Source: an uncultured Pelagibacteraceae bacterium
GTDB taxonomy: Bacteria; Pseudomonadota; Alphaproteobacteria; Pelagibacterales; Pelagibacteraceae
Direction of reading: 5' to 3'
DNA: 64,000 bases
Assembly (NCBI GenBank): GCA_902600245.1
Contig: CACKIQ010000002.1
Location: forward strand, 1-64,000
Shown here: one piece after another, positions 8,634 through 15,445 of the stretch
Numbering within the stretch: the first letter of the stretch is position 1
How the letters are laid out: every line of letters starts with the position of its first letter
Notes under the pieces: generated by a model
What the model was told of the DNA's origin: nothing
Databases searched by the model: none
Seen by the model: the letters and a program-made list of their open reading frames with translations, nothing else
Program-made: the position numbers and the translations under genes

Positions 8634-9623
8634 AGATTTAATTTTATTTACTAATTCTTCGTTAATATTTCTTGGACCAGTATCCATTCTGTTCTTATGA
8701 CGTCTTTCTCCAGGTAATCTTACTTCTCCCATTGATTTCATTTTTTCAAAAAATTCCTCAGCATGTTTTTGCCAATTGATACCTGATGTTTTATCTGGGT
8801 TAATCGCTAATATAAATTCACCACCACTTGGGGGACCACCATCATTATTATCTTTAGCAGCAGTTTCAAAACTAAAATTATCTCCAACTAATGCACCTGC
8901 CATTAATTCTACCATCATTGCAATTGCAGATCCTTTGTAACCACCAAAGGGTAATAAAACTCCACCATCAGCAATTTCCCCTGGATCAGTTGTTTCTTTG
9001 CCATCTTTAGTTAAACCAGTGCCAAGTGGAACTTTGTGTCCTTCTCTTTTAGCAACTTGAACTTCTCCCATTGCCATTGAGGCAGTTGCCATATCATAAA
9101 CAACTGGTGTTTTACCTGGACGTGGCCAGGCAAACGAAATTGGGTTTGTTCCAAATAAAGGTTTTATGGCACCAGCAGGTGCTACAGCAGGCTTGTAAGA
9201 TGTACAAGCAAACGCAACTAAACCATCTTCTGCTAATTTTTCTGTTTCAGGCCACATAGCAGCCATGTGATGTGAATTATTTATTGCTAATACCGCAACA
9301 CCATTTTCTTTTGCAGCTTTTACTAATTCTGGCAAACCTTTATTTAAAACAACAGGTGCTAAACAATTATTACCTTCAACTTTTATTACAGATTGAGATA
9401 TTTTTTTTATTTCAGGTTTCCCTTTACCATTTATCTTTCCACCTTTAAGTCCAATTACATAGGCTGGTAATCTGAATAAACCGTGCGATACAGAACCATC
9501 TCTTTCAGCATTTCTAATTAAGTCTGATAAAATTGATGCTGTTTCATCATCACAACCATTTGCCAAAAGAGTTTTTTTAGCTAGTTCAAATATTTCGTCT
9601 AAAGTTAATGAAACTGTGCCCAT
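8625..9623 (-). CDS. Ldh2/malate dehydrogenase-family NAD(P) oxidoreductase
   Basis: The 332 residues belong to the Ldh2/MDH2 family of NAD(P)H-dependent reductases, which includes ureidoglycolate, sulfolactate and delta1-piperideine-2-carboxylate/pyrroline-2-carboxylate reductases. ERDGSVSHGLFRLPAYV, NNSHHMAAMWPE (with the catalytic-type His), FGTNPISFAWPRPG and GPRNINEELV resemble the DpkA/LhpD subgroup acting on cyclic imino acids; that substrate is an inference. Its ATG overlaps the zur stop (TAATG), so it appears to be the distal gene of the zinc-uptake transcript. No zinc site typical of classical alcohol dehydrogenases is present. Confidence 0.82.
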   Translation of the reverse strand: MGTVSLTLDEIFELAKKTLLANGCDDETASILSDLIRNAERDGSVSHGLFRLPAYVIGLKGGKINGKGKPEIKKISQSVIKVEGNNCLAPVVLNKGLPELVKAAKENGVAVLAINNSHHMAAMWPETEKLAEDGLVAFACTSYKPAVAPAGAIKPLFGTNPISFAWPRPGKTPVVYDMATASMAMGEVQVAKREGHKVPLGTGLTKDGKETTDPGEIADGGVLLPFGGYKGSAIAMMVELMAGALVGDNFSFETAAKDNNDGGPPSGGEFILAINPDKTSGINWQKHAEEFFEKMKSMGEVRLPGERRHKNRMDTGPRNINEELVNKIKSLS

Positions 9624-10021
9624 TATTTTGATTTACATTTTTTACATAAACCAAAAAATTCTAAATTGTATTTGTTGTATTTCATTCCAGAGTTATCTGA
9701 AAAGTTAGATAAATATTTTGAAAGTTTTAAATTACTTATTTCTGATACATTCTCACAACTTTCGCAAATTGAAAAAGCTGTTGCTTTTGAAACCTGACAG
9801 CTTGAATTTTGACAAGCTATAAAAGCATTTCTGCTTTCAATCTTATGAATTTTTCCTATTTCAACTAATTTATCTAATGCCCTGTAAACTTGTAGTGGTG
9901 CTTTAATTCCTTTTTTTTGAACATTAAATAGAATTGAATAAGCTTTCATTGGTCCACCAGATTTATCAATGAGGTCAAAAATTATTTTTTGATTTTTGGA
10001 AAGGTTTTGTTCTTTTTGCAT
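9623..10021 (-). CDS. zur: Fur-family zinc-uptake regulator (Zur-like)
   Basis: This is a 132-residue Fur-superfamily repressor with an N-terminal winged helix (QVYRALDKLVEIGKIHKIES, residues 44-63). The structural zinc site is made of two CxxC pairs: CESC at 86-89 and CKKC at 126-129. Zur rather than Fur is assigned because it follows znuC and znuB in one operon and zinc-type palindromes lie in the znuC/znuA gap. Of the usual regulatory-site ligands, His59, Cys70 and Glu94 align, but the expected second His is missing and Cys75 lies nearby. His59 is the only histidine in the protein. Confidence 0.88.
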   Translation of the reverse strand: MQKEQNLSKNQKIIFDLIDKSGGPMKAYSILFNVQKKGIKAPLQVYRALDKLVEIGKIHKIESRNAFIACQNSSCQVSKATAFSICESCENVSEISNLKLSKYLSNFSDNSGMKYNKYNLEFFGLCKKCKSK

Positions 10022-10045
10022 CTTTAAATTCTTATCAATATGTTA

Positions 10046-10849
10046 TCAGTTTTTCAATTTAATCGATTGTTTTATTTTAAATAAAGACAGTATGAATAAT
10101 GCTAACGAGGCAGCTATTATTGATGGTCCTGAAGATGTATTAAATTCTAATGAAGAATATAAACCTAATACAACAGACAGTAATCCACCAATAATTGAAA
10201 ATATTACCATTTTTTGAGGACTATCTGAAATATTTCTAGCCATAGCCGCAGGTATAATTAGCATACCTGTAATTAGTAATAACCCTACTATTTTAATTGA
10301 TATTGCAATTACAGCAGCCATAAGAATTGTAAAAATAGCTTTTGCTCTATCTGGGTTTAACCCTTCTGCTTCTGCTAACTCATAATTAACTGTAGATGCA
10401 AACAATGGTTTCCAAATCAATTTTAGAACTAATAAAATTAATGCTCCACCAGTCCAGATAATTAATAAGTCATCAGTTGTTACAGCTAATATATCGCCAA
10501 ATAAAAGTCCCATAATATCAAAGCGAATAAAGGTTAAAAAACCTATTACCACTAATCCGACAGCTAATGACGAATGTGCTAAAAGACCAAGCAAAGCATC
10601 TCCAGGTAAATTAGTTTTTTTCTGTAGTTGAATTAGAATTAATGCAATTACTGAAGAAATTAAAAACACTGAAATAGCTATATTTAAATCTAAAGTATAT
10701 GCCATTGTTACACCAAGGAGTGCTGAATGAGCTAATGTATCACCAAAATAAGATAATCTTCTCCATACTACAAAACAACCTAATGGTCCTGTAACAAATG
10801 CAATTCCTATTCCTGCAAATAATGCTCTTATAAAAAAATCATCAAACAT
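10046..10849 (-). CDS. znuB: Zinc ABC transporter permease
   Basis: This is the membrane subunit of the ZnuABC high-affinity zinc importer. The 267 residues are almost entirely hydrophobic with about 7-8 membrane segments. FFIRALFAGIGIAFVTGPLG and VVWRRLSYFGDTLAHSALLG near the N-terminus are typical of the ABC-3 metal permease family. LAEAEGLNPDRAKAIF is the cytoplasmic loop expected to dock on the ATPase. The gene follows znuC by 1 bp and precedes zur by 24 bp. Confidence 0.94.
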   Translation of the reverse strand: MFDDFFIRALFAGIGIAFVTGPLGCFVVWRRLSYFGDTLAHSALLGVTMAYTLDLNIAISVFLISSVIALILIQLQKKTNLPGDALLGLLAHSSLAVGLVVIGFLTFIRFDIMGLLFGDILAVTTDDLLIIWTGGALILLVLKLIWKPLFASTVNYELAEAEGLNPDRAKAIFTILMAAVIAISIKIVGLLLITGMLIIPAAMARNISDSPQKMVIFSIIGGLLSVVLGLYSSLEFNTSSGPSIIAASLALFILSLFKIKQSIKLKN

Positions 10850-10850
10850 A

Positions 10851-11597
10851 TTAATTTTTCTTTATTTCTCCCTCATCAGAATGAACGTGGTCATGTTTAT
10901 GTTCATATACAGAAAGAATTTGAGATGCTTGTTCACCAAATAAGGATTTATATTCATTGTTTTTAGCAACATCCATTGGTGATCCAGAGCAACATACGTG
11001 ACCATTTAAACAAACAACATGATCAGTTGCAGTCATGACTGTATGTAGATCATGTGAGATTAATAGAATTCCACAATTTAGTGTATCAGAAATTCTTTTT
11101 ATTAATTCATACAAAGCAATCTCACCAGTATAATCAACCCCTTGGACAGGTTCATCAAGAACTAATAATTCAGGTTTTTTTGAAATAGCTCTTGCGATTA
11201 AAACTCTTTGAAATTCACCACCTGATAAATTTCCTAAATTTTTATTCTTAAGATGGATAACACCTGTTAATGTAAGTGCTTCATCTATTGCCTCATCTTT
11301 AATATTTTCAGTTAGAAGCATAAAATCATAAACTCTTAAAGGTAAGGTCCAATCAATAGATATTTTTTGAGGAACATATCCAACTTTATTTGTGTATTTC
11401 TCAACACTTCCCTCTATGTTTTTGTAAATTCCCAATGCAATTTTTGCGGTAGTACTTTTTCCAGATCCATTAGGTCCAATAAGGGTAACAATCTTTCCTT
11501 TTTCAACAGTTAATGAAACTCCTTCCACTAGCCATTTATCATTTTGTTTAAAACCAGCGTTATTTAATTTTACTAATTTACTATTTTCTGAGCTCAT
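10851..11597 (-). CDS. znuC: Zinc ABC transporter ATP-binding protein
   Basis: This is the ATPase of the zinc importer. The 248 residues contain Walker A (GPNGSGKST), the signature LSGGEFQRV and Walker B (LLVLDEP). A C-terminal extension, EHKHDHVHSDEGEIKKN, is rich in His/Asp and could bind zinc; such tails occur in other ZnuC proteins. It is the first gene of the znuC-znuB-zur-dehydrogenase transcript, and its start is 71 bp from the divergent znuA start, across the Zur-box region. Confidence 0.95.
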   Translation of the reverse strand: MSSENSKLVKLNNAGFKQNDKWLVEGVSLTVEKGKIVTLIGPNGSGKSTTAKIALGIYKNIEGSVEKYTNKVGYVPQKISIDWTLPLRVYDFMLLTENIKDEAIDEALTLTGVIHLKNKNLGNLSGGEFQRVLIARAISKKPELLVLDEPVQGVDYTGEIALYELIKRISDTLNCGILLISHDLHTVMTATDHVVCLNGHVCCSGSPMDVAKNNEYKSLFGEQASQILSVYEHKHDHVHSDEGEIKKN

Positions 11598-11616
11598 ATA
11601 TTGCTTGACTTATAAA

Positions 11617-11649
11617 TGTTATATTATTACATAACGTTATATTATAACA
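11617..11649. promoter_or_regulatory. Two tandem candidate Zur boxes between znuC and znuA
   Basis: TGTTATATTATTACA (11617-11631) and CGTTATATTATAACA (11635-11649) each form a near-perfect inverted repeat of the type GTTATA-N-TATAAC, the consensus known for proteobacterial Zur operators. Their centres are 18 bp apart, nearly two helical turns, so two dimers could bind side by side. They sit in the 71-bp gap between the divergent znuC and znuA starts and could control both transcripts. Binding is inferred from sequence and context only. Confidence 0.85.
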
Positions 11650-11668
11650 ACCAATTAAATTACTTATT

Positions 11669-12793
11669 ATGAAAAATATTAAAAAAATACCGCTTATATT
11701 CTCAATATTATCAATTCTAACATTCTTTACACCAGCAAATGCTGAAATAAAAGTAGTTGCTTCTATTAAACCAATTCATTCATTAGCTAGTTACTTAATG
11801 GATGGTATTGCTAAACCTGATTTAATAGTTGATGGATATGCATCTCCACACGGATTTGCAATGAAACCTTCTCATGCAAAAATGCTTCAAAATGCTGACC
11901 TAATATTCTGGGTTGGTGAAGATTTAGAGAGTTTTTTAGAAAAACCATTGAGTTCAATTGCTAAGAAAGCAGAAAAAATTGAATTAATGGAGACTAAAGG
12001 ATTGCAAGTATTAAAATTTAGAGAAAGAAATATTTTTGACGAACATGATCATGATGATCACGGACATGACGATCACGGTAAAAAAGAGGATGATCATGAC
12101 GAACATGGACATGATGACCACGGTAAAAAGGAAGATGATCACGACCATGATGATCATGGGAAAAAAGAAGATGATCACGACCATGACGATCATGGGAAAA
12201 AAGAAGATGACCACGATCATGACGATCATGGTAAAAAAGAAGATGATCATGACGACCACGGACATGACGATCATGATGGACATGCGCATGGTGAATTTGA
12301 TCCACACATTTGGTTGGACCCAATTAATGCAAAAGCTATGTTAAATGAAATGGCAGAACATTTAATTGAAAATGATCCAAAAAATGAAGCTAAATACAAA
12401 AGTAATTTAGCTAAAGCTTTACAAGAAATTGATAAACTTACAATTGATGTAATGACTGATTTAAGTAGCAGTGTTGCTTCAATTGTATTCCATGATGCTT
12501 ATCAATATTTTGAGAAAAGATTTAATGTAAATATATTAGGTGCTTTTACTGTTAACACAGATGTGATGCCTGGTGCAGAACAATTAGCAGAAATCAGAGA
12601 GATAATTGAGCACGATAAAGTTGCTTGTGTGTTCTCAGAGCCTCAATTTAACCCTGATATTATTAAAGCTGTCGCAAAAGATATGAATATTAAAACTGGA
12701 GTAGTTGACCCATTAGGAGCAACATTAGACCCAGGAAAAGACTTATATTTCAATTTAATTAGAAATATGTCTGCATCTTTCAAAGGTTGTTAA
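11669..12793 (+). CDS. znuA: Zinc ABC transporter periplasmic binding protein with His-rich loop
   Basis: This is the periplasmic zinc receptor of ZnuABC. The 374 residues begin with a signal peptide (IPLIFSILSILTFFTPANA). The cluster A-I fold shows ligand-type histidines in ASPHGFAMKPSH, FDPHIWLDP and FHDAYQYFEKRF, and the late acidic ligand region is DPLGATLDPG. An unusually long acidic/His/Lys loop of about 80 residues (about 12037-12290) precedes the second His ligand. Its core is near-identical 12-residue repeats of the type DDHDHDDHGKKE. ZnuA proteins often have a His-rich loop, but this one is long and regularly repetitive. Confidence 0.95.
   Translation: MKNIKKIPLIFSILSILTFFTPANAEIKVVASIKPIHSLASYLMDGIAKPDLIVDGYASPHGFAMKPSHAKMLQNADLIFWVGEDLESFLEKPLSSIAKKAEKIELMETKGLQVLKFRERNIFDEHDHDDHGHDDHGKKEDDHDEHGHDDHGKKEDDHDHDDHGKKEDDHDHDDHGKKEDDHDHDDHGKKEDDHDDHGHDDHDGHAHGEFDPHIWLDPINAKAMLNEMAEHLIENDPKNEAKYKSNLAKALQEIDKLTIDVMTDLSSSVASIVFHDAYQYFEKRFNVNILGAFTVNTDVMPGAEQLAEIREIIEHDKVACVFSEPQFNPDIIKAVAKDMNIKTGVVDPLGATLDPGKDLYFNLIRNMSASFKGC
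12134..12241 (+). repeat. In-frame 36-bp tandem repeat, 3 copies, in the znuA His-rich loop
   Basis: Three consecutive 36-bp units (12134-12169, 12170-12205, 12206-12241) each encode DDHDHDDHGKKE and differ only at synonymous positions such as gat/gac and cac/cat. Related, longer or partial units flank them on both sides. The repeat is translated, so it is part of ZnuA and not a CRISPR or intergenic element. Copy number is likely to vary between strains through slippage or recombination. Confidence 0.9.
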
Positions 12794-12806
12794 TTTAAAA
12801 TTAGGT

Positions 12807-12840
12807 TTAATCCGGGAATTTTTTTAAATTCTCGGATTAA
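12807..12840 (+). terminator. Hairpin after znuA, candidate terminator
   Basis: A 15-bp stem TTAATCCGGGAATTT / AAATTCTCGGATTAA with one G-U pair and a 4-nt T loop begins 13 bp after the znuA stop. No long U-run follows (caaataatta), so termination efficiency is uncertain; RNA 3'-end stabilisation is an alternative role. Confidence 0.65.
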
Positions 12841-12925
12841 CAAATAATTATTACTGTTAATTAATTTCACAAAAAACATTGTATTTATTTTAAAGAAGAT
12901 TTATTTTCTTTCATAATCTGACTAT

Positions 12926-13807
12926 ATGAATGATTTAAATTTATTTAAAAAAAATGGCTTTCTTGTTAAAGAAAATCTAATTTCTCAAACAAAGATAAAT
13001 AAAATTAATAAAATTGTTAATGAAGTAATTTCAAAAGAAAAAAAAAGAAAAAAAACTAATGGTGCAAATGGAACTCAATCCTATAATAATTACCATTTTG
13101 TATACAATTCAGGTTCTTCAAAAAATAAAGAAATTTTAAGACTAAATAATCCTCAGAACAGACATAAAGTTTTCTATGAATTATCTAGAGATAAAAGGAT
13201 TATATCCATAGCTAAAAAATTACTAGGAGGAACAGTTAGATTTCATCTAGGTAAATTAAATTTTAAGCTTCCTAATAAGAAAAAAGGTAGTGAAATTGGA
13301 TGGCATCAAGATTGGGCTTTTTACCCCCATACAAACGATGATTTAATTACAGTTGGCATATATTTAGATGATTGCTACGAAAAAAATGGGCCACTTAAAA
13401 TAATAAAGAATTCACACAAAAAAAAATTATACAGCCACCACAGCAGAGAAAATTATTTTGTTGGAAAAATAGATACTAAAAAAAATAGAATTGGAACTAA
13501 AGATAGTGTTTCCATAACTGGAACGGCTGGAACAGTAGTATTTTTTCATTGTAGATCAGTTCATGGGTCTGGTCACAATCAAATGAATAACTCAAGACCC
13601 TTAATTTTATTTGGTTATAGAGCCTGTGATGCGTGGCCATTAATCAATGATGGAAACCCTCATCCTGAAGTTGATTTAGAAAATTATGATAAAAATATCA
13701 TTGTAGGAAATAAATCAATAAAACCAAGATTAAATAAAGTTCCAACCATAATCCCACTGCCTAAGAAGAAACATTATGTTTCTATCTATGAACTTCAAAA
13801 AAATTAA
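12926..13807 (+). CDS. Phytanoyl-CoA dioxygenase (PhyH) family protein
   Basis: The 293-residue protein resembles PhyH-type Fe(II)/2-oxoglutarate-dependent oxygenases. The iron-binding HxD motif appears in GWHQDWAFYPHTNDD. The distal His lies in VVFFHCRSVHGSGHNQ, and an Arg in NNSRPLILFGYRA is positioned for 2-oxoglutarate. SAR11-type genomes carry several such paralogues with unassigned substrates. It stands alone, with a 132-bp gap upstream and 83 bp before the next gene, so its neighbours do not indicate a substrate. Confidence 0.85.
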   Translation: MNDLNLFKKNGFLVKENLISQTKINKINKIVNEVISKEKKRKKTNGANGTQSYNNYHFVYNSGSSKNKEILRLNNPQNRHKVFYELSRDKRIISIAKKLLGGTVRFHLGKLNFKLPNKKKGSEIGWHQDWAFYPHTNDDLITVGIYLDDCYEKNGPLKIIKNSHKKKLYSHHSRENYFVGKIDTKKNRIGTKDSVSITGTAGTVVFFHCRSVHGSGHNQMNNSRPLILFGYRACDAWPLINDGNPHPEVDLENYDKNIIVGNKSIKPRLNKVPTIIPLPKKKHYVSIYELQKN

Positions 13808-13890
13808 ACTATAAAATTAAAATCTTTCTTTTAGTTAACCTCAATATTTTATAAATAGAACAATTATTTAAAAAATTTAGAGAGGAAATC

Positions 13891-14112
13891 ATGTTTATTA
13901 AAAAATATCTTAAGTGGATAAGTACATTTTTGGTACTAACAGGAATACTTTTAACTAATTTAAATATATATCCATTAAATATATATTTTCATGGATTAGG
14001 AGTTATTGGATGGACTATTGCTGGTTTTATTAGCAAAGATAAGGCTATCTTAACTAATTTTGGATTACAAATACCTTTATTTTTAATAGGAATTTATAAA
14101 ATCATAATTTAA
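13891..14112 (+). CDS. Small membrane protein coupled to arsC
   Basis: The 73-residue product has a short basic N-terminus (MFIKKYLKW) and three hydrophobic stretches at about 10-28, 30-50 and 54-72. The ribosome binding site is strong (gagagg, 7 nt before ATG). The TAA stop overlaps the arsC ATG (TAATG), so the two are very probably co-translated. I do not recognise a characterised family with certainty; short proteins with this ISTFLVLTGILLTNLNIYP-type pattern seem to recur in marine Alphaproteobacteria. A role beside the arsenate reductase and channel is inference. Confidence 0.75.
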   Translation: MFIKKYLKWISTFLVLTGILLTNLNIYPLNIYFHGLGVIGWTIAGFISKDKAILTNFGLQIPLFLIGIYKIII

Positions 14113-14546
14113 TGAAAAATATACTGTTTGTATGTACAGGCAATTCTGCAAGAAGCATCATAGCTGAAAGTATTATTAACAATAAATATTCATATAAGTT
14201 TAAAGCTTACAGTGCTGGTAGTAATCCTACAGGAAAAATTAACGAAAATATCAAATTATATTTAACTAAAATAAAAAATTTTAATCTTGAAAATTATTAT
14301 TCAAAAAATTTTGAAATATTTTTAGATAAGAAATTTAATATAGATCATGTAATTACAGTGTGTAATAACGCAAATAACGAGGTTTGCCCTATTTGGCCAA
14401 ACAATAACAAAATTATTCATTGGGATATTGAAGATCCTGTATCAAAATTTAAAAATTCCGATGAAAATCAGATAAACGAAATAATTAATATGACTTATGA
14501 TAAAATAAATGAAAAAATTAATATTTGGTTAAATAATGAAAATTAA
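14112..14546 (+). CDS. arsC: Arsenate reductase, LMW-phosphatase type (ArsC)
   Basis: The 144-residue protein has the low-molecular-weight phosphatase P-loop CTGNSARS at residues 8-15. The resolving cysteines appear in VCNNANNEVCPIWP, and an HWDIEDP segment carries the catalytic Asp. This is the arsenate-reductase signature of thioredoxin- or mycothiol-coupled ArsC, not of protein tyrosine phosphatases, which lack the Cys pair. It reduces As(V) to As(III). It is coupled upstream to the small membrane protein (1-nt overlap) and downstream to a MIP channel (11-nt overlap). No ArsR gene is adjacent. Confidence 0.88.
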   Translation: MKNILFVCTGNSARSIIAESIINNKYSYKFKAYSAGSNPTGKINENIKLYLTKIKNFNLENYYSKNFEIFLDKKFNIDHVITVCNNANNEVCPIWPNNNKIIHWDIEDPVSKFKNSDENQINEIINMTYDKINEKINIWLNNEN

Positions 14547-15186
14547 AAAAAAGATATTAATTGGTGAATTTTTAGGAAGTTGTTTTCTTGTCATGATTAT
14601 TGTTGGATCTGGGATCATGGCAGAAAATCTAACTAATGATGATGGCATTAGGCTTTTAGCTAATACAATTGCTACTGGAGCTGGATTATTTGTCTTAATC
14701 ACAGCCTTTGCTGATATTTCAGGGGCTCATTTTAATCCTTTTGTAAGTCTTGCGATGTTTTTTAGAAAAAAAATTAAAGGTAATCTTTTAAAATATTACA
14801 TTCCTGCACAAATATCTGGTTGTTTATTAGGAGTAATGTTTGCAAATGTCTTTTTTGAACACAGTCTTTTAGAGTTATCAACTAAAAATAGAGATGGGTT
14901 GCATATATTTGTTTCTGAAATTGTAGCAACTTTTGGTCTAATATTTATAATTTTTGCAACTCTAAAGGACGGAAAAACAATAGTTGCTATTAGCGTAGCA
15001 ACATATATTTCCGCAGGTTATTGGTTTACTTCATCAACATCTTTTGCAAATCCAGCTGTATCTATAGCTAGAACATTTACTGATTCTTTTACTGGAATTA
15101 ATTATCTTAATACACCAACCTATATTTTAGCTGAATTTATTGGATTAATTTTAGCAGCGTATATTCTTAAAATTATCTATAAATAA
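14536..15186 (+). CDS. MIP-family channel (aquaglyceroporin, AqpS-like)
   Basis: The 216 residues form a six-helix aquaporin-family protein. The two pore half-helices are GAHFNPFVSLAM (residues 63-74, with Asn-Pro-Phe instead of Asn-Pro-Ala) and FANPAVSIART (170-180), which ends with the selectivity-filter Arg179. Linked directly to arsC, it resembles AqpS-type channels that let As(III) out of the cell in place of ArsB or Acr3 pumps, as known in Sinorhizobium. The arsenite role is inferred from context; water, glycerol or other small neutral solutes are alternatives. Confidence 0.85.
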   Translation: MKIKKKILIGEFLGSCFLVMIIVGSGIMAENLTNDDGIRLLANTIATGAGLFVLITAFADISGAHFNPFVSLAMFFRKKIKGNLLKYYIPAQISGCLLGVMFANVFFEHSLLELSTKNRDGLHIFVSEIVATFGLIFIIFATLKDGKTIVAISVATYISAGYWFTSSTSFANPAVSIARTFTDSFTGINYLNTPTYILAEFIGLILAAYILKIIYK

Positions 15187-15445
15187 CACAACTTATATAT
15201 GTAAATTATATTAAAATTTTATTTACATAATTTTAAAATATTATATTTAAGGCGAATCCACATAAAGTTTCTCAAAATAAAATAATTCACTTATAGACTT
15301 CTCTTTAACTTAGACTAAAGATTGATGAATCTTCTATTTGATTCTCAAATAAATAAATTTAATCGTAGAATTTTTGACATTTAATGAATATTTACTTTCT
15401 CAAGTCATGAAACGGCACCGAAAATAATAATATATAGGAGAATAA
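15187..15445. other. 259-bp gap between the MIP channel and the PiT-like gene
   Basis: This is the longest gene-free stretch in the window. It begins with an A/T-only-type hairpin (15198-15229). It ends with a good ribosome binding site (taggagaat) before the transporter ATG. A TTGACA hexamer at 15374-15379 lacks a convincing -10 box at the right spacing. I see no tRNA, recognised riboswitch core or credible short ORF. Confidence 0.5.
15198..15229 (+). terminator. AT-rich hairpin downstream of the arsC-channel operon
   Basis: A perfect 9-bp stem TATGTAAAT / ATTTACATA with a 14-nt loop starts 12 bp after the channel stop and is followed by attttaaaat. With only one G-C pair it is thermodynamically weak; it is listed for its position and perfect symmetry. 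Confidence 0.35.

Noticed and set aside
12134-12241. CRISPR-like regular repeat
   Set aside because: Units are directly adjacent with no unique spacers and are in frame inside ZnuA.
12011-12344. Several overlapping open frames on both strands across the znuA His-rich loop
   Set aside because: They arise from the 36-bp coding repeat, whose low-complexity sequence lacks stops in other frames; no ribosome binding sites or recognisable proteins.
15374-15379. Consensus -35 hexamer TTGACA upstream of the PiT-like gene
   Set aside because: No credible -10 element 16-18 bp downstream, so a promoter was not called.
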